A stretch of 24,339 bases of DNA from Candidatus Aquidulcis frankliniae (GTDB lineage Bacteria > Chloroflexota > Limnocylindria > Limnocylindrales > Limnocylindraceae), in contig RFPZ01000009.1 in the NCBI GenBank assembly GCA_009925905.1, positions 1-24,339 of the forward strand. The letters run 5' to 3'. The notes beneath the pieces were generated by a model. It was not told the origin of the DNA and made no database searches. It saw only the letters and a program-made list of their open reading frames with translations. Position numbers and translations under genes: made by a program. Each line of letters opens with the position of its first letter. Within the stretch, counting starts at the first letter, position 1. Positions 7,536 to 13,343 of the stretch are shown piece after piece.

Positions 7536-8035
7536 GCCTCGGCCTCCACGGCGCGAATACGTCGCTTTCCCTTGCCAGCACTCTTCTCAGTAAGTAGCTC
7601 ATCTACTTCGCGTTTCAACGTTTCGAGGTCTTCAAACGACTGGTACACGCTCGCAAAGCGGATATAGGCGATCTGATCAATCTCTCGGAGCGCAGCCATG
7701 GTGAGCGCGCCGATACGAGCCGAAGAGAGCTCGGTCGCGCCACTTGCTCGAATCTGAGCCTCAATGGCTTCAACGGCTCGCTCTGGTGCGTCCACAGGAA
7801 CAGGGCGACGAGTGAGCGCGCGGCGCAGCCCTTCCAAGAGTTTCTGGGAGTCGTACTCCTGGCGCTCACCAGAGCGCTTGATGACGTAAAGCTTGGCGAG
7901 TTCCGCGCGTTCATAGGTGGTGACACGTGTGCCGCAGATGCGACAAGCACGACGGCGACGAATGACGGCGCCATCGTCGAGATCGCGCGAATCCACGACG
8001 CGCGTATCTGGCTCCTTACACGATGGGCAACGCAC
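7532..8035 (-). CDS. nrdR: Ribonucleotide reductase transcriptional repressor NrdR
   Basis: A zinc- and nucleotide-binding repressor of ribonucleotide reductase genes. The 167-residue product has the N-terminal four-cysteine zinc ribbon (MRCPSC at 1-6 and CRIC at 31-34) followed by an ATP-cone domain (about 48-138, starting KLYVIKRSGERQEYDSQKLLEGLRRAL), the standard architecture. The C-terminal tail is basic (KGKRRIRAVEAEA). The start is GTG at 8035, directly preceded by a strong GGAGGAGCGGGG Shine-Dalgarno. It heads an operon with dcd and an MBL hydrolase. A likely NrdR box and a -10 box stand 65-84 bp upstream, suggesting autoregulation. Confidence 0.97.
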   Translation of the reverse strand: MRCPSCKEPDTRVVDSRDLDDGAVIRRRRACRICGTRVTTYERAELAKLYVIKRSGERQEYDSQKLLEGLRRALTRRPVPVDAPERAVEAIEAQIRASGATELSSARIGALTMAALREIDQIAYIRFASVYQSFEDLETLKREVDELLTEKSAGKGKRRIRAVEAEA

Positions 8036-8055
8036 CCCCGCTCCTCCTCACCTCT

Positions 8056-8092
8056 GCACCGCAAGACGCGGGGCCACCGCAGGTTGCGGTGC
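8056..8092 (-). promoter_or_regulatory. nrdR leader with two mutually exclusive hairpins
   Basis: A perfect 9-bp inverted repeat (GCACCGCAA at 8056-8064, TTGCGGTGC at 8084-8092) surrounds a second ACCGCA at 8076-8081, which pairs equally with TGCGGT at 8085-8090. The two stems share the same 3' arm and cannot form together. If transcription starts about 7 nt after the TAGACT -10 (minus strand, 8105-8100), this structure is at the very 5' end of the message, about 20 nt before the Shine-Dalgarno. Its function is unknown; the pairing is seen directly. Confidence 0.4.
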
Positions 8093-8105
8093 TGGGGAGA
8101 GTCTA

Positions 8106-8119
8106 CACACGATCTTGTG
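8106..8119 (-). promoter_or_regulatory. Probable NrdR box upstream of nrdR
   Basis: The near-palindrome CACACGATCTTGTG (12 of 14 positions symmetric) agrees at 11 of 14 positions with the core of the known NrdR box (CACWATATATWGTG), counted by eye. It abuts a -10-like TAGACT (minus strand, 8105-8100), so bound NrdR would block the nrdR-dcd promoter. Only one box is seen, whereas characterised NrdR targets usually have two, which lowers confidence. Confidence 0.45.
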
Positions 8120-8143
8120 GGCGAAGTCCGTCGCGGAGCCTAC

Positions 8144-8626
8144 CTACGAACGGTCGCGCTCGCCAATTGCGTCGCTGGCGTGCTCAAGGACAGGGAGGAG
8201 GATGGCCAGCCCGTCGCGGACGGCGCCACTTCCCCCTGGAAGGTTCACGATGAGGGTCCCCTTCGCCACGCCAGCCACGCCCCGCGAAAGGATGGCCGCC
8301 GGAGTTTGAGAGCGCCCGAGCATGCGAATCGCGTCTGGAATTCCTGGAATCATCCGCTCCAGGAGTGGCGCGGTTGCGTCTGGAGTTACGTCGCGTGAGC
8401 TCAGCCCTGTTCCGCCAGCGGTCAGAATGACATCAACCTTGCCGATGTGCTGCTCCAGCGCCGCACGAATGGCATCAAGTTCGTCTGGAGCCTGTGCACG
8501 TTGCACCTCCCAGCCGTGCGCCGCCAAGGCGGCCGCAGCGAGGGTGCCCGCCTTGTCTTCTCGTTCGCCAGCATGAATCGAGTCGCTGATCGTGAGTACG
8601 AGAATTGATCGCGGCGTGTCACTCAT
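8144..8626 (-). CDS. Molybdenum cofactor biosynthesis protein, MoaB/MogA family
   Basis: A 160-residue MoCF-fold protein, expected to adenylylate molybdopterin before metal insertion (MogA role). Visible motifs are VLTISDSIHAGEREDKAG at the N-terminus, the nucleotide/pterin loop ILTAGGTGLSSRDVTPDAT (67-85) and NLPGGSGAVRDGL (128-140). The GGTG in place of the MogA-type GTTG and the small size make MoaB- and MogA-type members hard to separate. No other Moco gene is in the window. A -10-like TAGGAT ends six bases before the ATG and there is no good Shine-Dalgarno, so the message may be leaderless. It lies 15 bp after the carotenoid fusion gene on the same strand, so read-through is possible. 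Confidence 0.9.
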   Translation of the reverse strand: MSDTPRSILVLTISDSIHAGEREDKAGTLAAAALAAHGWEVQRAQAPDELDAIRAALEQHIGKVDVILTAGGTGLSSRDVTPDATAPLLERMIPGIPDAIRMLGRSQTPAAILSRGVAGVAKGTLIVNLPGGSGAVRDGLAILLPVLEHASDAIGERDRS

Positions 8627-8632
8627 CTGCGC

Positions 8633-8638
8633 ATCCTA
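8633..8638 (-). promoter_or_regulatory. Candidate -10 element of the mogA-like gene (TAGGAT)
   Basis: The minus strand reads TAGGAT followed by six bases and then the ATG at 8626, the geometry expected for transcription starting at the start codon. No -35 hexamer is recognisable, since the upstream bases are the stop region of the carotenoid fusion gene. Confidence 0.3.
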
Positions 8639-8641
8639 CCT

Positions 8642-10195
8642 CTACAAGGAGCCAATGAGGCTACGAATGATCAGCATCGCGGCCCCCGCTCCAAGGAAGA
8701 GATTTAGCAGCATGAATCGGCGCCATGCCGCACGTGCCGCCTGGTGGTTTGGTCGCCCTGCAATCAACGGCACGAGCGAAGCTATGCTCGCCAACGGCAA
8801 AAGGGCCCCGAGCCGCTGCAACGGCTCAACTTGGATGTAGAGCAGCAACCCTGCGACTGCGTAGAGCCCGATGGCGAACCAGCCACCGCCACGGACGCCT
8901 AACAGTGTTCCCACCGTCGCAATTCGGCTCTTCCGGTCGGCCTCCACATCTTGCAGTGCCCCCACCACGTGGCTCCCCATATTCCAGAAGAAAAACGCCG
9001 CTAGCGGCGCGACCCAGGACTGCTGAAACGTACCGCCAAGCGCGAGGCCGGCGACTGCCGGCACTACAAAATGTGTAGCGGAAGTGATTGAATCCAAGAT
9101 TGGTACGGCACGTGCCCGAACGAACCACGGTGCGCTATATGCCGTCGCAGAAGCGACAGCAACGATGCATGCAATTGGAACACTCGTGGTGCCAACCAAC
9201 AAGAAAAGTGCGGCCGTGCATCCTGAAAAGAGGAGGAGTAGCCGCAGTGCGGGTAGATCACCGTCCTTGAGGAGCGCACCCTCAGCGCCGCCCTTCCGAG
9301 GGTTTTTCCGATCCGTAGCCAGGTCGTACAGATCGTTGATGCCATAGAGGTACAGGTTGTAGGCGACACCCCACCAGAGCAACAGGGGCAAGAACCAAGC
9401 CCCAACAGCCTCCCCCGCGCCCGCGGCAAGTGCACCACCCGCGAACGGGAGTGCGGTGTTGATCCACGACACCGGACGTGACGCCAGGAGGAGCCGCCAC
9501 CAGCGACCATTCGCTGACTGTGCAGCCGCAGTGAGCTGCACGGCGACCATTGCGAATGCTGCGGCGTAGAGAAGATCTTCAACTGGAGCGTAGCCCACCA
9601 TCACACCGGAGCGCGGTCCGCTTGCATAGTGAAAGAGTCCCGCAGCACACATGATGTTGTCGAACACCACCGTCAGGACGAGGAAGATCGCCACGCTCCA
9701 GCGACTCGCCTGGTTTCGGGAAAGCAGTGGTGCGGTTAACAGCATCGCGCCAGCGGCAAGTCCTGCCATCGCCGCTGTGTATTCGCCGCCAATGCTGGCA
9801 AGAGCCGCCCCACTTGAAACTGCGACCCCAAAGACGATGGCCGCTCCGACACGTCGAGTAGTGAACTTCCCGCCACCACCGTCGCTACGGAACGGACGGA
9901 TGCTCATCAACACCACGACGAGGGCGGCAAGTGCCGCCAAAAGTGCGATCTCTTCAATTGGGAGGCCAGCATTAAGTGCACCGCGACCAGGGAGCATCAA
10001 GAGCGTCGACGAAAGTGGTGTCGCAAACCAACCTCGCCAAATGCCAACAGCATCGACGAGCAGGAACAGCAACGTGGTGATCACCGTCACCGGGAGAATC
10101 ACCTGTCGTGATACAGGGAGGGAGAGGCGCTTCACCAGGCCTCGCACGCCGAGCGCCGAAAATCCGATGGCGGCTAGGTAGAGCGCGCCAATCAT
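8642..10195 (-). CDS. Fused lycopene cyclase (CrtYc+CrtYd) and UbiA-type lycopene elongase-like prenyltransferase
   Basis: A 517-residue polytopic membrane protein joining two carotenoid enzyme modules. Residues about 1-222 repeat the CrtYc and CrtYd halves of the heterodimeric/CarR-type cyclase. First half: LLVDAVGIWRGWF with GLPIEEI (PIEE at 79-82). Second half: VVFDNIMCAAGLFHYASG with GYAPVEDLLYA (PVED at 204-207). Residues about 235-517 are a UbiA-superfamily prenyltransferase with both Asp-rich motifs, NDLYDLATDRKNPRKGG (287-303) and DVEADRKSRIAT (416-427). The NPRKGG form is typical of lycopene elongases making C50 carotenoids. The reading frame extends to 10330, but the ATG at 10195 overlaps the upstream gene's stop (ATGA) and gives the usual N-terminal helix. 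Domain content is clear. Whether one protein both elongates and cyclises lycopene is inference. Confidence 0.9.
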   Translation of the reverse strand: MIGALYLAAIGFSALGVRGLVKRLSLPVSRQVILPVTVITTLLFLLVDAVGIWRGWFATPLSSTLLMLPGRGALNAGLPIEEIALLAALAALVVVLMSIRPFRSDGGGGKFTTRRVGAAIVFGVAVSSGAALASIGGEYTAAMAGLAAGAMLLTAPLLSRNQASRWSVAIFLVLTVVFDNIMCAAGLFHYASGPRSGVMVGYAPVEDLLYAAAFAMVAVQLTAAAQSANGRWWRLLLASRPVSWINTALPFAGGALAAGAGEAVGAWFLPLLLWWGVAYNLYLYGINDLYDLATDRKNPRKGGAEGALLKDGDLPALRLLLLFSGCTAALFLLVGTTSVPIACIVAVASATAYSAPWFVRARAVPILDSITSATHFVVPAVAGLALGGTFQQSWVAPLAAFFFWNMGSHVVGALQDVEADRKSRIATVGTLLGVRGGGWFAIGLYAVAGLLLYIQVEPLQRLGALLPLASIASLVPLIAGRPNHQAARAAWRRFMLLNLFLGAGAAMLIIRSLIGSL

Positions 10196-10821
10196 CGTGA
10201 TCGCGATGCGATGCGATAGGCAGCGATCGAAAGCAGCGCGAGGGTTACGCAGAAGAGGAGCGCTGCAAGTGTCCAGAACGTTTCGGGATAGAGCTGCACC
10301 AGCCTGTCGGTCGCTGGATTGAAGGTCCACGTGCCAGCCGCGAAGAAAAGTCCATGGAAGAACGAGAACGTTGCATCAAAGGCTAGGGTGAATGCGGCGG
10401 CGGTAAGCAGGGACCCACCGCCAATGAGGGCTGCCCCGTCGCGAATCGCCACGCGGAGCCAGGCACGACGGCGGACCCGGGCGAAGGCCAAGGTGACCAG
10501 CCCGATGAGTCCAGCGATCAGCACGGCACGCAGAAGCGCCCCGACATCAGCCAAGTGGGAACGCTCCCCCGTTGAGAGCAGCGGGAGATCCCCGAGAGGA
10601 GCGTCAAAGGCACCGTCCGTAAGCAGGTCACCAACCAGGGCGTCAGAGAGGGCTTCCGCGACCTGCGGCTCTACTCCGAGCACCGTGGATGCGCCACTGA
10701 CCGACAAGAGGAGATGGACGACGGGCGGGGTGAGAAAGATTGCTGTCGTTGCGCCAATGGTGAGGGCTGCGGCCGCTACGGCGAGGAGCGACCGCCGCAA
10801 GAGGCGGCGGAGGGGGGTCAC
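10192..10821 (-). CDS. DUF1461/TIGR01906-family integral membrane protein
   Basis: About 209 residues with roughly four membrane segments: one near the N-terminus after a basic RRLLRR stretch, an extracytoplasmic loop of about 75 residues, then three more helices. The conserved end SFFHGLFFAAGTWTF followed by RLVQLYPETFW is the family signature (HxxFFxxxxWxF, then LxPExFW). Biochemical function is unknown. I chose the GTG at 10821 because it overlaps the stop of the DUF4332-like gene (GTGA). GTGs at 10854 and 10851 would add 11 residues. It sits between the DUF4332-like gene and the carotenoid fusion gene, overlapping the latter as ATGA, so all three are one operon. Confidence 0.75.
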   Translation of the reverse strand: MTPLRRLLRRSLLAVAAAALTIGATTAIFLTPPVVHLLLSVSGASTVLGVEPQVAEALSDALVGDLLTDGAFDAPLGDLPLLSTGERSHLADVGALLRAVLIAGLIGLVTLAFARVRRRAWLRVAIRDGAALIGGGSLLTAAAFTLAFDATFSFFHGLFFAAGTWTFNPATDRLVQLYPETFWTLAALLFCVTLALLSIAAYRIASRSR

Positions 10822-11207
10822 GCGTCGGCGAGGACTTGCCCCTGCTCCCACCACGACCGAAGGGAGAGCGGGTCAGGGAGTGGGAGGCCGAGTGTCTGTG
10901 CGGTCGAGAGGACTGCAGCCTGGAACTGCTCCCACGGAGCTGCCGCAAGGGTCTCCACGCCGCCAAATCCCGCCTGGGCGAGTAGCTCGTGCTCAGCGGG
11001 CCCTAGGAAGGCGAGATTGAGCAGGAGAGCCTCGTCGCGCCACTCCGCGACGTCGGCCGTTGTGGCATCTGTCTGATCGGCCAAGGTTTGGCGGCGAGTC
11101 GGGGTCTCGGTACGCTCAAGAAGCAGGCCCGTGGTGAAGATCCCATGCGCCTCAAGGCGCGCCAGGTGGACCGGCTCGATGCGTGTGAGCTGTGTAATCG
11201 CTGGCAT
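10818..11207 (-). CDS. DUF4332-like helix-hairpin-helix protein
   Basis: A 129-residue soluble, all-helical protein. It shows the two-fold pattern of DUF4332: LARLEAHGIFTTGLLLERTETPTRR, then ADVAEWRDEALLLNLAFLGPAEHELLAQAGFGGVETLAAAP. Each half resembles a helix-hairpin-helix unit of the kind seen in DNA- or protein-binding domains. No catalytic motif is present and the role is unknown. It heads the operon divergent from the rhodopsin gene, with an excellent Shine-Dalgarno (AAGGAGGT) just before the ATG at 11207. Being a possible nucleic-acid binder next to two operator-like palindromes, it might act locally, but that is speculation. Confidence 0.7.
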   Translation of the reverse strand: MPAITQLTRIEPVHLARLEAHGIFTTGLLLERTETPTRRQTLADQTDATTADVAEWRDEALLLNLAFLGPAEHELLAQAGFGGVETLAAAPWEQFQAAVLSTAQTLGLPLPDPLSLRSWWEQGQVLADA

Positions 11208-11269
11208 GTGACCTCCTTATCCCTCACCCGCAGCCTAGCGCCTCCCGCGAGCCCGTGGAGAGTGCGATT

Positions 11270-11289
11270 TGTTACAGATTTCTGTAACA
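11270..11289. repeat. Perfect inverted repeat TGTTACAG-ATTT-CTGTAACA
   Basis: Arms of 8 bp, identical after reversal, separated by 4 bp. The A+T-rich symmetric form with a 20-bp span is typical of a dimeric transcription-factor operator rather than a terminator, since no T-run follows in either direction. It does not exactly match the PpsR/CrtJ TGT-N12-ACA pattern (the spacing here is 14). Confidence 0.75.
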
Positions 11290-11315
11290 GTTGCGAAATA
11301 TTGAGGAATCGCAAC
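11290..11315. repeat. Perfect inverted repeat GTTGCGA-N12-TCGCAAC
   Basis: Arms of 7 bp with a 12-bp A+T-rich spacer, starting at the base after the first inverted repeat. The arm core TTGCGA occurs again at 11330-11335. The side-by-side placement suggests two operator sites or one composite site overlapping the promoter zone. Confidence 0.65.
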
Positions 11316-11389
11316 TTAGCCCCCGAAATTTGCGATACTTATCAACAGCGGCCCGAAGAGGTCGCAGAAGCATAAAGGGAGGTCCATTG

Positions 11390-12130
11390 ATGAGCGCAGC
11401 AGATGCCTATCAGTTGGTCTACAACTTCATGTCCCTCGCCATCGCGGCGATGGGCGCAAGCTTCTTCTTCTTCGTCTCCGCACGTGGAGCTCTGAAGGAG
11501 GGGAACCGGATGGCGGTAACGCTCTCAGCCGTAGTTGTGCTGATCGCGTTCTACCACTACGTCCGAATCTTTGACTCGTGGGTGGCCTTCGGCACCACGG
11601 GCGCCCCGTTCAACGAGGCGTATCGCTACGTGGACTGGCTCCTGACGGTGCCACTCCTTGTTGCTGAGCTCGTGCTCGTTCTCAAGCTCGACAAGAAGCT
11701 TGAGAGCACGCTCATCAAGCGAAACGTGTTCTACGCGTTCGCCATGATCGCCACGGGCTACGTTGGCGAGATGACGAACATCACGACGGTTGACTTGGCT
11801 TCGCCGCGCACCATCTGGGGCGCGATCAGCTCTGTCTTCTTCGTCTTGATCCTCCGCGACCTGTTCGGCGGCATCGATGCCTCGATCAAGAAGCAGAGCA
11901 AGGACATCCAGGGGATCTTCAAGATCCTTCGTGTCGTACTTATTGCGACGTGGGGCGTCTACCCAATCGCCTACCTCCTCCCAGCAATTTCGGGCAACCT
12001 CGGCCTTACGGCCCAGGACGGCCTCGTGCTGAAGCAGGTCGGATACACGATTGCCGACATCCTGGCCAAGCCGGGCTACGGTCTCCTCATTTGGAAGATC
12101 GCAACCCTGAAGAACGGTTCTTCGAAGTAA
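11390..12130 (+). CDS. Light-driven outward proton pump (microbial type-1 rhodopsin, DTE motif)
   Basis: A 246-residue seven-helix retinal protein of the proteorhodopsin/xanthorhodopsin group. Helix C reads YRYVDWLLTVPLLVAELVL: Asp82 is the proton acceptor/counterion, Thr86 is in place and Glu93 is the carboxylic proton donor (DTE). His56 in helix B (FYHYVRIFDSW) matches the histidine that partners the acceptor. Helix G (YTIADILAKPGYGLLIW) has the second counterion Asp223 and retinal-binding Lys227. Leu90, equivalent to proteorhodopsin position 105, predicts green absorption. The ATG at 11390 follows AAAGGGAGGT by 6 nt; the open frame extends upstream to 11291 without a better start. The gene is monocistronic, closed by a strong terminator. 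Retinal must come from genes outside the window. Confidence 0.97.
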   Translation: MSAADAYQLVYNFMSLAIAAMGASFFFFVSARGALKEGNRMAVTLSAVVVLIAFYHYVRIFDSWVAFGTTGAPFNEAYRYVDWLLTVPLLVAELVLVLKLDKKLESTLIKRNVFYAFAMIATGYVGEMTNITTVDLASPRTIWGAISSVFFVLILRDLFGGIDASIKKQSKDIQGIFKILRVVLIATWGVYPIAYLLPAISGNLGLTAQDGLVLKQVGYTIADILAKPGYGLLIWKIATLKNGSSK

Positions 12131-12137
12131 TCCCCTT

Positions 12138-12155
12138 CCGACGGGAAACCGTCGG
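12138..12155 (+). repeat. Short hairpin CCGACGG-GAAA-CCGTCGG after the rhodopsin stop
   Basis: A perfect 7-bp stem closed by a GAAA tetraloop, 8 nt after the stop codon and 13 nt before the terminator hairpin, which has the same GAAA loop. It has no T-run, so it is probably an mRNA 3'-end stabiliser rather than a terminator. Confidence 0.6.
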
Positions 12156-12168
12156 GTTCGGATACAGG

Positions 12169-12200
12169 AAAAGGCCCGGGGGAAACCCCGGGCCTTTTCT
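12169..12200. terminator. Intrinsic terminator, apparently bidirectional
   Basis: A perfect 13-bp stem (AAAAGGCCCGGGG at 12169-12181, CCCCGGGCCTTTT at 12186-12198) with GAAA loop and a T tract on the plus strand. Because the stem is flanked by A4 and T4, it reads as a terminator from both strands. It ends the rhodopsin transcript on plus and the tRNA-Pro transcript (and perhaps the long gpsA operon) on minus. Confidence 0.93.
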
Positions 12201-12214
12201 ATTGCTCAGCGTTG

Positions 12215-12291
12215 TGGTCGGGGCGACTGGATTCGAACCAGCGACCTCTTGCACCCCATGCAAGCGCGCTACCAAGCTGCGCTACGCCCCG
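12215..12291 (-). tRNA. tRNA-Pro (GGG)
   Basis: Minus-strand cloverleaf with encoded CCA: acceptor CGGGGCG/CGCCCCG, D arm GCGC-AGCTTGGTA-GCGC, anticodon stem CTTGC/GCAAG with loop ATGGGGT (anticodon GGG, with the unusual A at position 32), T stem CTGG/CCAG with TTCGAAT. It lies 35 nt downstream of gpsA on the same strand and just before the shared terminator, so it may be the last element of the long operon. Confidence 0.96.
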
Positions 12292-12326
12292 AGTGGGTCC
12301 AAAGTTTCGGCAGTGTATCAGGAAGG

Positions 12327-13343
12327 CTAGCGCCACTCCCCCGCTGGCGAGCGGCCAAGCAGCGCGCGTGCAAGCATTTCAATGGTTGTTCCACCATCCA
12401 GCGCGGCGACAACAGCGGCGGTGATCGGCATCTCCAACTTATGCGCTGCGGCAAGTTGCAGGGCACCGTGCGCGGTCCCGATCCCTTCTACCGTTGCGCC
12501 AATCTTATCGACCGCCGCCTGCACACTCATTCCGCTCGCGAGGAGTGCACCCAGCTTTGCATTGCGAGACCCGGTGTTTGAAGAGGTAACCACCAGGTCG
12601 CCAACGCCGGCCAGTCCGCACGCTGTCTCGGTGCGTCCACCGCACGCCTCGGCAAGACGCGCCATTTCGGCAACACCTCGTGAAAGGAGGGCAGCGGCAG
12701 CGTTCTCACCGTAACCGAGCGCGCGGACACCGCTCACCGCAATGGCGATGACGTTCTTCAGTGCGCCACTGATCTCAACCCCAACAACGTCATCGGTGAG
12801 GTACAGGCGGAAGGCTGGCCGTGCGAGGCTAGTACGGAGTGCATCGACGAGCTGGTCTGCGCCAGCGAGCACCGCCGCTGCAGGTTTGCCAAGAGCAATC
12901 TCGCTGGCAAGATTTGGACCAGACAAGACGGCGATGCACCACTCTTCGGCTCCTGCAGCAATTAGGAGCTCTGAGGGTCGAGCACCGCTGAGGGACAGCC
13001 CTTTTGAGGCAATTACAATCGGTGCTCCGCCTGCGTTCTGAACGATCTGCTTGGCGGTAGCTGAATCGAACTCCGTGGAGGGGATGGTCACCACATAGAC
13101 ATCTGCGGTGCCCAGCGCTGGGAGCTTCTCCGTTGCGCTGAAGATGTTGATGGTAGCTGGCAGCGAGACACCGGGGAGTCGCCGCGAATTGACGCGCGCG
13201 CTACGGAGGAGCGCCGCCTCGTCAGGAGTTCGGGCAAGCAGCTCGATAACAGAGACATCACGACCCTCGCCCTGCCCCTGGCTCCAAAGGAGCGCCAGCG
13301 CGGTCCCCCATGCTCCTGCGCCGAGAATGCGGATGGTGCTCAT
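12327..13343 (-). CDS. gpsA: Glycerol-3-phosphate dehydrogenase [NAD(P)+]
   Basis: Reduces dihydroxyacetone phosphate to sn-glycerol 3-phosphate, the backbone of phospholipids, in the cytoplasm. The 338-residue protein begins with the dinucleotide-binding ILGAGAWGTALA (6-17). It has the conserved substrate-site lysines in IASKGLS (Lys114) and SGALKNVIAI (Lys196), the family signature SGPNLASEIALGKPAA (141-156), and GLAGVGDLVVTSSNTGSRN. Length is normal. It overlaps the der stop by 4 bp (ATGA). With plsC in the same operon it feeds phosphatidic acid synthesis. Confidence 0.97.
   Translation of the reverse strand: MSTIRILGAGAWGTALALLWSQGQGEGRDVSVIELLARTPDEAALLRSARVNSRRLPGVSLPATINIFSATEKLPALGTADVYVVTIPSTEFDSATAKQIVQNAGGAPIVIASKGLSLSGARPSELLIAAGAEEWCIAVLSGPNLASEIALGKPAAAVLAGADQLVDALRTSLARPAFRLYLTDDVVGVEISGALKNVIAIAVSGVRALGYGENAAAALLSRGVAEMARLAEACGGRTETACGLAGVGDLVVTSSNTGSRNAKLGALLASGMSVQAAVDKIGATVEGIGTAHGALQLAAAHKLEMPITAAVVAALDGGTTIEMLARALLGRSPAGEWR

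Larger units (their letters stand above)
11208..11389. promoter_or_regulatory. Divergent control region between rhodopsin and the carotenoid operon
   Basis: This 182-bp space serves both directions and is AT-richer than its surroundings from 11260 to 11345. It holds two adjacent perfect inverted repeats (11270-11289 and 11290-11315) and a third copy of TTGCGA at 11330-11335. A -10-like GATACT for the rhodopsin lies at 11334-11339. TAGGCT at 11237-11232 (minus strand) is a possible -10 for the other side. Neither has a convincing -35. Shine-Dalgarno sequences are strong on both sides: AAAGGGAGGT before rhodopsin and AAGGAGGT before the DUF4332-like gene. Confidence 0.7.

Noticed and set aside
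10196..10330. N-terminal extension of the carotenoid fusion protein
   Set aside because: It overlaps the DUF1461 gene by 135 bp, whereas the ATG at 10195 gives the ATGA junction and a direct first membrane helix.
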